This document shows positions 1-7,514 of a stretch of 64,000 nt of DNA, piece by piece (the first letter of the stretch is position 1; every line of letters begins with the position of its first letter). A program made the translations under genes and the position numbers. A model generated the notes under the pieces. The model was not told the DNA's origin. It worked only from the letters and a program-made list of their open reading frames with translations, and searched no databases. Source of the stretch: Cephaloticoccus capnophilus (GTDB lineage: Bacteria > Verrucomicrobiota > Verrucomicrobiia > Opitutales > Opitutaceae); NCBI RefSeq assembly GCF_001580045.1, contig NZ_LSZP01000044.1:61231-125230 (forward strand), written 5' to 3'.

Positions 1-1
1 G

Positions 2-178
2 GCGCACTGGAATGGTGCGGCGCAGTCCGCCGCCGACTTTGTCGTGCCGGGTGGCGCGCTTTCCCGCACGGGTGTCTTTGGTTCGGCCCGTCACGGCGGA
101 AGCTTTGGTGTCCAAATCGAATACTGGACCGACGGCTACCAACCTGTGAGAGAAACGATTAAATACATGGGCTGGTAA
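2..178 (+). CDS. C-terminal end of an unrecognised protein (5' end outside window)
   Basis: An open frame runs from the window edge to a TAA at 176-178 and gives the last 58 residues of a protein. The tail is rich in Gly and aromatic residues (GGSFGVQIEYW, then KYMGW at the end). I do not recognise the family; a distant resemblance to the end of formylglycine-generating-enzyme-like domains is only an impression. Base composition of this first kilobase is less GC-rich than the rest of the window. The ribitol dehydrogenase follows on the same strand after about 80 bases. Confidence 0.5.
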   Translation, partial: AHWNGAAQSAADFVVPGGALSRTGVFGSARHGGSFGVQIEYWTDGYQPVRETIKYMGW

Positions 179-258
179 CGTACTACGCTCCATTAAACCC
201 CAGCGGAGTGTTGCGGATAGCAAAGGCTCGGCAACACTCCGTTTTAACCCCAAAAACG

Positions 259-987
259 ATGACAAAACTATTATCAGGAAAAATCGCTGCCGTGACTGGC
301 GCGGCTTCTGGAATCGGGCTAGCCACCACCCAAGCCCTGATTAAGGCAGGTGCACAGGTCGTACTTATCGATAAAGATGAGCGTGCACTAAACGCCGCGT
401 GTGAAGGCCACAGCGGCTCCGCGATTCCGCTTGTTGCCGACTTACTCAATGTGGAGCAATGTAAGCAGCTAGCGGATAATATTCTAGCCCTTGTTTCTTA
501 CGTTGATATATTCCATGCGAATGCAGGCATCTACATCGGGGGCGATCTAGTTGATGCAGACCTCGACCATATCGACCGGATGTTGCAGCTTAATATCAAT
601 GTAGTCTTTAAAAATGTACGGTCGATCATTCCACATATGATTGAGCGTAAGACTGGCGACATTATCGTAACGAGTTCTCTCGCGGGCCATAGCGCGGTAC
701 TCCATGAGCCCGTCTACTCGCCCTCGAAATGGGCGACTCATTCGTTTGTGCAAATTATGCGCCGCCAACTCCTCCCGCACGGGATTCGCGTCGGCTCGGT
801 TTCGCCCGGCCCAGTGAGCAGTGCGCTCTTGGCGGATTGGCCGGAAGAAAATCTCCGCAAAGCAAAGGAAAACGGTAGCCTCATCGAGCCCTCTGAAATT
901 GCCGATGCGGTGCTCTACATGCTTACGCGTCCGCGCAATGTCACCATTCGCGACATGGTCATTATCCCCAGCAGCTTTGACCTGTAA
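259..987 (+). CDS. rbtD: Ribitol 2-dehydrogenase-like short-chain dehydrogenase
   Basis: Short-chain dehydrogenase/reductase of 242 residues predicted to oxidise ribitol to D-ribulose with NAD+ in the cytoplasm. The Rossmann motif TGAASGIG is at residues 13-20, NAG follows, and the catalytic Ser140, Tyr153 and Lys157 (YSPSK) are in place. Stretches such as IFHANAGIYIGG, the segment around GDIIVTSSLAG and the C-terminal NVTIRDMVIIPSS closely resemble enterobacterial ribitol dehydrogenase as I remember it, more than generic SDRs. The ATG at 259 is preferred to the upstream GTG at 208 because similarity begins there. A truncated sugar-ABC ATPase tail lies just downstream, so this may be the remains of a polyol uptake and catabolism locus. 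Substrate is inferred from similarity; another pentitol is possible. Confidence 0.8.
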   Translation: MTKLLSGKIAAVTGAASGIGLATTQALIKAGAQVVLIDKDERALNAACEGHSGSAIPLVADLLNVEQCKQLADNILALVSYVDIFHANAGIYIGGDLVDADLDHIDRMLQLNINVVFKNVRSIIPHMIERKTGDIIVTSSLAGHSAVLHEPVYSPSKWATHSFVQIMRRQLLPHGIRVGSVSPGPVSSALLADWPEENLRKAKENGSLIEPSEIADAVLYMLTRPRNVTIRDMVIIPSSFDL

Positions 988-1007
988 AAACTAAGCCGAG
1001 GAAGACT

Positions 1008-1111
1008 TTGAAACTCTCACTGCTTACCCTATGCGCCTAGGCGCAGCATTTTTCAGTTCTTTAGCGAGTGTACCGTCACAGAAAGTCGGTGCACCGCTCC
1101 TCACTCAGTAA
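1008..1111 (+). pseudogene. Possible remnant of a secreted-protein gene start
   Basis: Twenty bases after rbtD a purine-rich GAGGAAG precedes a TTG that opens MKLSLLTL, then a stop; shifting frame at the ATG at 1031 continues as MRLGAAFFSSLASVPSQ to a TAA at 1109-1111. Together they read like a signal peptide broken by a frameshift. The interruption sits in the perfect 14-bp palindrome TGCGCCTAGGCGCA at 1032-1045. It could be chance; a sugar-binding lipoprotein would fit the neighbours but nothing in the sequence proves it. Confidence 0.25.
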
Positions 1112-1157
1112 CACGCTTTCTGTTAGTTCAGTCCAAACCCCCAACCCCAATAGATCA

Positions 1158-1454
1158 GCTGACGGCACGTTGGGGATTCGGCCCGAGTCCTTGCGCGTGC
1201 TGCCAGAGGTGGGCGCGGAGGGCGGGCAGGCTGTGGCTCCGCGCGGTTCGGTGGCGGGTCGCGTGGAGCTGGTGGAGTCGCTCGGCGCGGAGACTTTGAT
1301 TTATGTGGAGGTGGCTGGCGCGGCGGCGACGCTCGTCGCGCGGCAGAGCGAGCGTAGCGCACTCCGGCCGGGGGATCGGGTCGCCGTCGCCATTGAGGAG
1401 GGTGTGCCGCTGCATCTGTTTGACGCGGGCGGTCGGCGTGTGGGCGGCGGTTAG
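1158..1454 (+). pseudogene. C-terminal fragment (TOBE domain) of a MalK/UgpC-type ABC transporter ATPase
   Basis: The frame ending at the TAG at 1452-1454 encodes about 96 residues that read as the regulatory tail of a carbohydrate ABC ATPase: LGIRPESLRVLPE, then GRVELVESLGAETLIYVEV, then a closing LRPGDRVAVAIEEG and HLFDAGGRRV segment. This is the TOBE_2 part of the UgpC/MalK family. The nucleotide-binding domain (Walker A, LSGGQ, Walker B) is absent; upstream sequence is unrelated, less GC-rich and shows no continuing homology. The fragment is therefore a 5'-truncated relic, left by a deletion or by replacement with the rbtD segment near 1140-1160. It cannot power transport as it stands. 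Confidence 0.7.
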
Positions 1455-1769
1455 TGCTGGCGGCCAAAATGGAACCGCCTGCGGCTGTGCGTGTGCGCGG
1501 CCGCAGAGCGCTTTCGTTGGCGTATCGGCGCTATCGATACGTTGAGGTCTGTAAGTAACGGCGACTTCGCCTCGACTGTGGCGTGTGGGCGGGTTTTGAG
1601 GGCTGCTCTGGCGCGTGTGTGGGCACTCGTTTATGACTGGGCTAATATGCCCAAGCAGCGGGGCTGCGACTCGCAGTTACCGCAGGCTAGGAAGGCTTGA
1701 CGGGGATTGCGCGCGTGCGCGACATAGTCCGCACTTTTGCTCCCCTTCTTTTCTCGTAGCTCTTTCTCT
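1455..1769 (+). other. Gene-free spacer before ppgK
   Basis: About 315 bases with no convincing reading frame. A short stretch around 1460-1505 (GGCGGCCAAAATGG, CCGCCTGCGGCTGTG) resembles degraded pieces of the hairpin-mosaic repeat found later in the window. No terminator or RNA gene is visible. Confidence 0.4.
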
Positions 1770-2507
1770 ATGAACACGATTCTAGGCATTGATATTGGCG
1801 GATCGGCGCTCAAGGGCGCACCAGTCGACTTGGTGAGTGGCAAGCTTTTGACGGAGCGCGAGAAGTTGGAAACTGCCGATAAACTTTCGCCCGAAGCGAT
1901 GGCGGAGGCAGTGGCGGAGATGGTGCGTCGGTTTGACTGGCGTGGGCCGGTGGGCGTGGGCTTCCCCGGGGTGGTGCATGGGGCGCGCATCGCGTGGGTG
2001 GCAAATGTGCACAAAGGCTTTTGCGACTGCGATGCGGGGGCCTTGTTTAGCCAGGCGAGTGGCTGTCCGGTGACGTTGATCAACGATGCGGATGCGGCGG
2101 GCTTGGCAGAGCTGCGTTTTGGCGCGGGGCGGGGCGAGTCGAATACGGTGCTCGTGTTGACGCTGGGAACGGGGGTGGGCTCGGCACTGTTTCACAACGG
2201 GCGGCTGCATCCGAATACGGAGTTGGGGCACATCATAAAGGAGGGCCAGTCAATCGAGTGCTATGTGTCGGCTGCGGCGCGCGTGCGGCGTGGGCTCGAT
2301 TTCGAGGCGTGGGGCCGCGAGCTCAGCGACTACCTGATCCAGCTCGAAAAGATCCTCTACCCTGACCTGTTTATTTTAGGCGGCGGGATTAGTCGCGAGC
2401 ACGACAAGTTTTTCCACTGCCTCAAGCCGCAGGCGCGTGTCGTTCCTGCAGAGTTTCGCAACACGGCGGGCATTGTGGGTGCGGCGTTGGCCGCTGCCGG
2501 TGTGTGA
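1770..2507 (+). CDS. ppgK: Polyphosphate glucokinase (ROK family)
   Basis: Transfers phosphate from polyphosphate to glucose, giving glucose 6-phosphate. The 245-residue length matches bacterial PpgK. The ROK phosphate-binding motif [11 protein letters not shown] is at the N-terminus; [24 protein letters not shown] with the catalytic Asp, [19 protein letters not shown] and [10 protein letters not shown] follow in the order seen in actinobacterial strictly polyphosphate-dependent enzymes. The NTE-GH segment and the absence of the usual ROK zinc-binding Cys cluster separate it from ATP-glucokinases and NagC-type repressors. The ATG at 1770 is chosen because homology begins immediately. The TGA stop is part of a hairpin stem (2504-2532). 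The next plus-strand gene starts 85 bases on. Confidence 0.88.
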   Translation: MNTILGIDIGGSALKGAPVDLVSGKLLTEREKLETADKLSPEAMAEAVAEMVRRFDWRGPVGVGFPGVVHGARIAWVANVHKGFCDCDAGALFSQASGCPVTLINDADAAGLAELRFGAGRGESNTVLVLTLGTGVGSALFHNGRLHPNTELGHIIKEGQSIECYVSAAARVRRGLDFEAWGRELSDYLIQLEKILYPDLFILGGGISREHDKFFHCLKPQARVVPAEFRNTAGIVGAALAAAGV

Positions 2508-2532
2508 GCGCGGAGGGGGGCTCCGCTCTCAC
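2504..2532 (+). terminator. Hairpin overlapping the ppgK stop codon
   Basis: GTGAGCGCGGAG (2504-2515) pairs with CTCCGCTCTCAC (2521-2532), a 12-bp stem with one mismatch and a short loop. The ppgK TGA (2505-2507) is inside the 5' arm. No U-run follows, so it may stabilise a 3' end rather than terminate. Confidence 0.5.
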
Positions 2533-2592
2533 GCAGGGCAAAGCTTTATTTTGCGTGCGGTGACCAGTCGTAGTGCAGAGGCTTTGGCCACT

Positions 2593-3054
2593 ATGGCTTC
2601 CCAACCGATCCCGGGCTCGACTGGTGTGATTTTGCGCGAACTGCCCTCGGCCTACATCCCGCATGCGGCGACGGGCTTGCTGCACTTGCCGCGTTTCATC
2701 GCGAAGGCCAGCTACGTGAAGACTCACGGCGCCCTGCCTCCGAGCTATGCGAAGAATTACAAGCGCGGGATGGATGGGTTTTTGTGCCTGCACTTGGGCA
2801 TCGAGCCGGATGCAGTCGAGCGCGCCGTCCACGAGTCGGCGAGCGATGCGGAGATCGACGCGCGGCTGCGCGAGATTTTTCCGACCGAGTTGCGCGTCGC
2901 GGAGTGGAACCGGTTTTATGTGCAACGCGGGCTGAGCGGCCCCGGTCGCGATTTTTTAAAAGAGGCACTCACCAATATGGGCTGTGCAGACCGCTTAAGC
3001 GATATTCTGACGGTAGCCGACCTCATCGAATTCGATGAGGGGCGTATTCTTTAG
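2593..3054 (+). CDS. DUF5069 domain-containing protein
   Basis: A 153-residue soluble protein with the features of DUF5069: HLPRFIAKA near the start, a G-LPPSY segment, LCLHLGIEP, and a C-terminal half with EWNRFYVQRGLSGPG and ADLIEFDEGRI. DUF5069 proteins are small cytoplasmic proteins of unknown function that I associate with Verrucomicrobia and Planctomycetes. The ATG at 2593 is the first start before conserved sequence. It lies downstream of ppgK on the same strand with an 85-base gap and may be co-transcribed; a strong bidirectional terminator follows at 3090. No catalytic motif is evident. Confidence 0.8.
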   Translation: MASQPIPGSTGVILRELPSAYIPHAATGLLHLPRFIAKASYVKTHGALPPSYAKNYKRGMDGFLCLHLGIEPDAVERAVHESASDAEIDARLREIFPTELRVAEWNRFYVQRGLSGPGRDFLKEALTNMGCADRLSDILTVADLIEFDEGRIL

Positions 3055-3089
3055 GCCGCCGCGTCCACTGCTGTGCTTCTAAAATGAGT

Positions 3090-3121
3090 AGAGCCGCTCC
3101 TGTGGGGAGAGCGGCTCTGCT
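3090..3121. terminator. Bidirectional rho-independent terminator
   Basis: AGAGCCGCTC (3090-3099) and GAGCGGCTCT (3108-3117) form a perfect 10-bp stem. CTTTT follows on the plus strand and a T-rich tract follows on the minus strand. It sits between convergent genes, the DUF5069 protein (plus) and the histone-like protein (minus). Confidence 0.85.
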
Positions 3122-3154
3122 TTTGGGGGAAGCGCGAAACTGGAACGGGGCTTC

Positions 3155-3424
3155 TTACTTCTTCTTTTTTGCCGGTGCTTTTTTCGCGGCGGGAGCTGCC
3201 TTTGTTTTCGCAGCGGTAGGTTTTTTGGCCGCGGGTGCCTTTTTCGCTGGGGCCTTCTTAGGGGCCGGTTTCTTTACGGCGGGAGCCTTCTTGGTGACGG
3301 GTTTTTTCGCTACCGTTTTTTTGGCGACTGCCTTCTTGGCGACAGGGGCTTTTTTTGCTGTCAGTTTTTTTGTGGCGGCAGGTTTCGCAGGAGTCGCTTT
3401 TTTAGGGGCTGCTTTTTTGGCCAT
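3155..3424 (-). CDS. Lysine/alanine/proline-rich histone H1-like protein
   Basis: An 89-residue protein built almost entirely of K, A, P, T and V, with irregular repeats of AKKA, KKAP and APAKK type, ending in four lysines. It has no hydrophobic core and should be disordered and very basic. Such tails resemble eukaryotic histone H1 C-termini and bacterial H1-like proteins (chlamydial Hc1/Hc2, AlgP), which bind and compact DNA; that role is inferred from composition. It is monocistronic with its own ATG, flanked by terminator 3090-3121 and a long upstream gap. The PPDK at 11951-14785 has a similar basic tail at its N-terminus. Confidence 0.75.
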   Translation of the reverse strand: MAKKAAPKKATPAKPAATKKLTAKKAPVAKKAVAKKTVAKKPVTKKAPAVKKPAPKKAPAKKAPAAKKPTAAKTKAAPAAKKAPAKKKK

Positions 3425-3618
3425 GAGGGGGCTCCAGTTCTTTGGGAGTTGTGTTGTGTAGTGGACTCATCGTGACGGAAGAGTGCCGCCTCGTACGAGT
3501 GTTGTTGCGGCAAGTTCGAAGATCTCTCTAGGCCGCGCAATCTAAATGGATGTGGGTAGTCGCGATTGAGATACACTGTGCGGCGATGTGTTGGGATGAA
3601 GTGCAGTGAGAGGTGGTT

Positions 3619-4728
3619 TTATACGAAGCTTTCGAGGTCGATGGGCGGCGGGCTATGGCGGGCGATTGTTTCGCGCAGGGTGAGCAGGTTTTGCTGAACG
3701 AGGGCGCCCATCGATTCGCAGTGGAGATATTCGCTGCGCTGGAAGTGCTCGGCGAGTTCAGCGCGTAGGTGGTGGATTTTTTCGCGCGGGGCGATCGCAT
3801 CGGCACTCATTTCGTGGAGTAGCTCGGCGAGGCGCACGCGGGCGAGTTCGGCGCGTCCGACGATGAGTGTGTGTTCTTCGCGTTGATATTGGAGTGCGGT
3901 TTCGACGTGCAGGTGTTTGGTGCAGTAGCGGACGAGTGGCGCGTTTTCCTTAAAGAACTGCGGTAGGTAGAATTTTTTGCGGCCATTGTAAGACTGCTGG
4001 TCGAAGTCCATCGCGCGGATGCGGACTTGGGCGGCCTCGAAATCGGGAGTGATGACGAAGACAAAGTTGTACGCGCGCATATCGCCGAGCAGTCGCAGAA
4101 AGCAGCGCTCGTTGAATTTTACGAGTTCCTTGGCGACGCGCACAGGGAGCAGCTCGGGCGAGCGCAGCCAAGTGTTGATGAAGACGTCACCCGGAATGCC
4201 GGCGATGTGTTCTTCGATGAGCGTGCCGCCGTGGGTGATGAAGTTGAGACGGCTAGGAGAGAGGAGGTGTTCGAGTTCGAGCCCGTACACCCGCGAGGCG
4301 TCGGCGCGTTTTACATAAAAATAGTCTTGGTTGTCGTTAAAGGAGTTCACGATGCGCACGCGGAAGGGCATCGAGTTTCCGAAGCTGCAATAGTCCACGC
4401 GGTCGATGTAGAGGTGGCGCACGACGCGGGAGTCGCCATCGACTTTGAGAAGCGCATAGGTCGCTTTGAGCTCTTCGTAGAGCGGGCCCATCTCGTCGTG
4501 GCGGTAAATGACGGTGTCCCAGAGCGTGGGCTGGCCGTCGCGATCCACGAGCGGGATGGTTTCGTGGAAGTCGCAGAGCCGTTCGTAACTGATGGGTAGG
4601 AGCCGCTCGCGTTTGTAGTTGGCGAGGTAGCCGCGAAGTCCATCGCAGATGGCAAAGCTGGGTTTGCGTGGAGTCGGGGTTTCGGCGGATTGCGCGGGGC
4701 CATCTGCGTGGTGTGCGGCATCAGTCAT
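3619..4728 (-). CDS. Orphan protein with protein-kinase-like catalytic-loop motifs
   Basis: A 369-residue soluble protein whose family I do not recognise. Two short motifs suggest a protein-kinase-like fold: GDMRAYNFVF with Asp216 and Asn221 spaced like the HxDxxxxN catalytic loop, and 20 residues later MDFDQ (Asp241, Asp243), like a DFD/DFG metal-binding loop. Upstream, RVRIVNSFNDNQDYFYVKRAD could hold the ATP-lysine strand. There is no signal peptide or membrane segment; the C-terminal 100 residues are helical and charged. ATG 4728 is preferred over a TTG 45 bases upstream. It stands alone between a histone-like gene and an inserted repeat. The kinase relation is inference and could be chance. 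Confidence 0.7.
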   Translation of the reverse strand: MTDAAHHADGPAQSAETPTPRKPSFAICDGLRGYLANYKRERLLPISYERLCDFHETIPLVDRDGQPTLWDTVIYRHDEMGPLYEELKATYALLKVDGDSRVVRHLYIDRVDYCSFGNSMPFRVRIVNSFNDNQDYFYVKRADASRVYGLELEHLLSPSRLNFITHGGTLIEEHIAGIPGDVFINTWLRSPELLPVRVAKELVKFNERCFLRLLGDMRAYNFVFVITPDFEAAQVRIRAMDFDQQSYNGRKKFYLPQFFKENAPLVRYCTKHLHVETALQYQREEHTLIVGRAELARVRLAELLHEMSADAIAPREKIHHLRAELAEHFQRSEYLHCESMGALVQQNLLTLRETIARHSPPPIDLESFV

Positions 4729-4800
4729 CGACGCAGAGCATGGCGTGGCGGTCGGCGCTCCGCCAATCTCCAACGTGTCCTCTCTTACTCGTCACTCTTA

Positions 4801-5016
4801 GGGTCTGTTCGCGTTTCAAACGCGAGCCGCGCTGCTGCTTACGGCGCAGCCCGAAGGGACGGGACATCTGGCTCGCGGCTCGCCACTCACGTGTGCTGCG
4901 CACGCTCGCCGCTGCGTTACTCGTCGCTCATTTGCATGAGCAAACTTCGCTTCTCGCGCCTTGCTGCACACAAAATCTGCCTCCGTCGCGACCACGTTTG
5001 AAACGGGAACAGACCC
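4801..5016. mobile_element. Family A inverted-repeat element, copy A1 (216 bp)
   Basis: The left end GGGTCTGTTCGCGTTTCAAA and the inverted right end share 21 of 22 terminal bases. TTA flanks both sides (4798-4800 and 5017-5019), as expected of a 3-bp target duplication. There is no transposase gene, so it looks like a MITE. The interior matches copy A2 (15996-16180) in opposite orientation, except that A1 carries a 47-bp module (4865-4912, also at 9706 and 52197) where A2 has a shorter different stretch. It lies 58 bases beyond the stop codon at 5075. Confidence 0.75.
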
Positions 5017-5074
5017 TTAGGCGGCTCGCCTGCTCGGGTATCCGAGCAGCGTGCTCGCCCGCGCTACTCTGCCG

Positions 5075-6289
5075 TTATGCGCCGCCGTTTTCAAAAAATC
5101 GCGCGAGCGCGGCGTTGGGGGGCGGGACTTTTAGGGGGATGCCGCCGCTGCGCAGTGATTCGGTGGCGAGGCAGCCTGCGGCGATGCTTTCGCGCGCAGC
5201 GAGGGGGGAGGTGTCGGTCGTGCCGCCTTCGCGCACGTAGCGGAGAAACTCGGCAATGATGAGGGGATCGGCCCCGCCGTGGCTGCCGCGTGTTGTGGGG
5301 ATTTTGTAGCTGGCGTCGCCCGCTGCGTTGTAGCCGGAGCGTTTATTCCAGAGTCGTACGACGGTGCCCGCGCCGCCGTTGCCGAAGTTTTCGAGACGGC
5401 CCTCGCTGCCGATGATTGTGTAGCTGCGCCAGTAGTCGGGTGTGTAGTGGCATTGGGCATACGTGGCATAGACGCCGTTGCTGAGCCGCATTTGCATAGT
5501 GCTTAGGTCTTCGACGTCGATGCGGTGGTTGAGCCCGCGTTGGCGCGTCGGTGGGAAGGTCGTGAAGTCCATGCCTCGCAGGGCGATGCCGGGCGGTGGG
5601 CCTTTCGTTGCCGGTGCGCGCTCGGGGAGATCGCCGTAGAGGGTGAGCCCGCCGAGTGCGTTGACGAGTCGCGTGTAGCCGCCGCAGAGCCAGTGAATAA
5701 TGTCGATGTCGTGCGCGGCTTTTTGCAGGAGGAGGCTGTTGGAGTAGCGGCGGTCGGCGTGCCAGTCGCGGAAGTAAAAATCGCCGCCGTGGCCGACGAA
5801 GTGACGGCACCAGCAGGCTTTTACTTCGCCAATCGCGCCCGCATCGATGAGCGCCTTCATCTTTCGCACAAAGCCCATGTGGCGCATGTTGTGGCCGAGG
5901 TAGAGGCGGGCGCGGTGCGCTTTGGCGGTAGCGAGGATTCGGTCGCAGCCCGCGATGGTTAGTGCCATCGGTTTTTCGAGATAAACGGCGAGCCCACGTT
6001 CGAGCGCGGCGACGGCGTGCGTCTCGTGCAGATAGTCGGGCGTGGCGATAATGACGGCGTCGAGTGCGGCGGAGTCGGCCAGGGCTATCAGCTCGCGGTA
6101 ATCGCGGGTCGTAAAGGGGGGCGTGCCTTTGTGGGTGTAGGCGGCGCGGGCTTCGTCGAGGGCGTGTGTTGCGACGTCGCAGCAGGCGACGATGCGCGCG
6201 CCTTTGCTCGGGCGGTGGGCGAGCGTGCCGAGGCTGGCACCACGTCCAGCAGAGCCGATGAGGCCGAGTTTGAGATCAGGGGAGGGCAT
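5075..6289 (-). CDS. Gfo/Idh/MocA family oxidoreductase
   Basis: A 404-residue NAD(P)-dependent sugar or sugar-acid dehydrogenase of the GFO_IDH_MocA family. The N-terminal Rossmann fold starts KLGLIGSAGRGASLG, the cofactor-side motif EKPM follows VYL, and the C-terminal alpha/beta domain carries KAAHDIDIIHWLCG, whose His sits where catalytic histidines of this family lie. WCRHFVGHGGDFYFRDWH is typical of the verrucomicrobial/planctomycete subfamily. There is no Tat signal, so it is probably cytoplasmic. The ATG at 6289 directly precedes the fold. It is single, with family A element A1 starting beyond its 3' end. Substrate cannot be told from sequence. Confidence 0.85.
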   Translation of the reverse strand: MPSPDLKLGLIGSAGRGASLGTLAHRPSKGARIVACCDVATHALDEARAAYTHKGTPPFTTRDYRELIALADSAALDAVIIATPDYLHETHAVAALERGLAVYLEKPMALTIAGCDRILATAKAHRARLYLGHNMRHMGFVRKMKALIDAGAIGEVKACWCRHFVGHGGDFYFRDWHADRRYSNSLLLQKAAHDIDIIHWLCGGYTRLVNALGGLTLYGDLPERAPATKGPPPGIALRGMDFTTFPPTRQRGLNHRIDVEDLSTMQMRLSNGVYATYAQCHYTPDYWRSYTIIGSEGRLENFGNGGAGTVVRLWNKRSGYNAAGDASYKIPTTRGSHGGADPLIIAEFLRYVREGGTTDTSPLAARESIAAGCLATESLRSGGIPLKVPPPNAALARFFENGGA

Positions 6290-6558
6290 GGGGTGAATGA
6301 GTGAGGGGGGCGTCTTTTTGGGGCAGTGGCTATGTCCTCGAAATGGCGGCGCGTTGTCATGGGGAAAATCGTACGGATGATACGAAGGCGCGCGGTGAGG
6401 GCTTCCCGATTGGGCGGGGCTCTCGTTGGAGTCGCGCCCGTTGTGTCCGCTGCCATTTTTTGGAGGCCGTCATTACCGCATATGGGGCCGCAGAGTTGTG
6501 AGGACACATCGCTTATGAGTTGCTGCGCGTGAGCTTTGGCTCTGCGCTTCGCCGCACT

Positions 6559-7395
6559 ATGCCGACTGAGTGGACGCCCGTAAAAAGCTACAGCGATATC
6601 CGTTACGAGAAGTGTGCGGAGGGGATTGCGAAGATTACGATCAACCGGCCTGAGAAGCGAAATGCGTTTCGGCCCGAGACGGTTGCACAGCTTTTCGAGG
6701 CGTTTTCGGATGCGCGCGAAGACCAGCGGGTGGGCGTGGTGCTGCTCACGGGCGCGGGGCCGCACACGGATGGGAAGTATGCGTTTTGCGCGGGTGGCGA
6801 CCAGAGTGTGCGCGGGCCTGCCGGCTATGTGGGAGGGGATGGAGTGCCGCGGCTCAACGTGCTCGATTTGCAAAAGCTGATTCGCTCGATGCCGAAGGTC
6901 GTGATTGCGCTCGTGGCCGGTTACGCGATTGGCGGCGGGCATGTGTTGCACCTCGTCTGCGACCTGACGATTGCGGCGGATAACGGGATTTTTGGCCAAG
7001 TGGGCCCAAAGATGGGCAGCTTCGATGGCGGTTTTGGCGCGAGTTATTTGGCGAGAATCGTCGGGCAAAAGAAGGCGCGCGAGATTTGGTTTTTGTGCCG
7101 CCAATACGACGCGCAGCAGGCCCTCGACATGGGGCTGGTGAACGCGGTCGTGCCGATTGCCGATCTCGAAGAGGAGGGGATCAAGTGGGGGCGTGAGATT
7201 ATGCAGCAAAGTCCGCTGGCGATTCGTTGCCTGAAGAGCGCGTTTAATGCCGATGTTGATGGGCAGAGCGGGCTCCAAGAACTCGCCGGAAATGCGACGT
7301 TGCTCTACTACATGAGCGAGGAGGCGCGCGAGTTTCACCAAGCGCAGCGCGAGAAACGCCCGCCCGACGCCAGCAAGTTCCCGTGGCTCCCTTAG
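6559..7395 (+). CDS. menB: 1,4-dihydroxy-2-naphthoyl-CoA synthase
   Basis: A crotonase-fold enzyme of menaquinone synthesis that cyclises O-succinylbenzoyl-CoA. The 278-residue length is normal. [19 protein letters not shown] opens the fold, [11 protein letters not shown] forms part of the oxyanion hole and active site, and [36 protein letters not shown] and [19 protein letters not shown] are hallmark MenB strings, with the Asp and Tyr expected for catalysis. The ATG at 6559 is preferred to an upstream frame start because homology begins with [12 protein letters not shown]. It implies menaquinone respiration, which fits the mqo gene at 42.6-44.2 kb. No other men genes are in the window. Confidence 0.93.
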   Translation: MPTEWTPVKSYSDIRYEKCAEGIAKITINRPEKRNAFRPETVAQLFEAFSDAREDQRVGVVLLTGAGPHTDGKYAFCAGGDQSVRGPAGYVGGDGVPRLNVLDLQKLIRSMPKVVIALVAGYAIGGGHVLHLVCDLTIAADNGIFGQVGPKMGSFDGGFGASYLARIVGQKKAREIWFLCRQYDAQQALDMGLVNAVVPIADLEEEGIKWGREIMQQSPLAIRCLKSAFNADVDGQSGLQELAGNATLLYYMSEEAREFHQAQREKRPPDASKFPWLP

Positions 7396-7475
7396 CGGTG
7401 GGCGCGCTGCTTTTCGGTTGCGAAATGGGGCGTCTGGCTCTCGATGCCACTCAGGCTCGCTAGCGATCAGCTTTA

Positions 7476-7509
7476 GGGGTCGCGACCTGCGCGGCCCACT
7501 AGCGACCCC
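7476..7509. other. Hairpin in the menB-corC gap
   Basis: GGGGTCGC (7476-7483) pairs perfectly with GCGACCCC (7502-7509), six bases before the GTG of the next gene. There is no U-run. It may act at the end of the menB transcript or at translation of the downstream gene. Confidence 0.4.
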
Positions 7510-7514
7510 AATCA

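Noticed and set aside
3084..3461. Plus-strand frame rich in Phe, Ala and Gly
   Set aside because: It is the antisense of the Lys/Ala-rich histone-like gene; the pattern is explained by reverse-complemented lysine codons.
4668..5240. Frame spanning the family A element A1
   Set aside because: It is built mostly of repeat sequence and antisense of neighbouring genes, with no homology.
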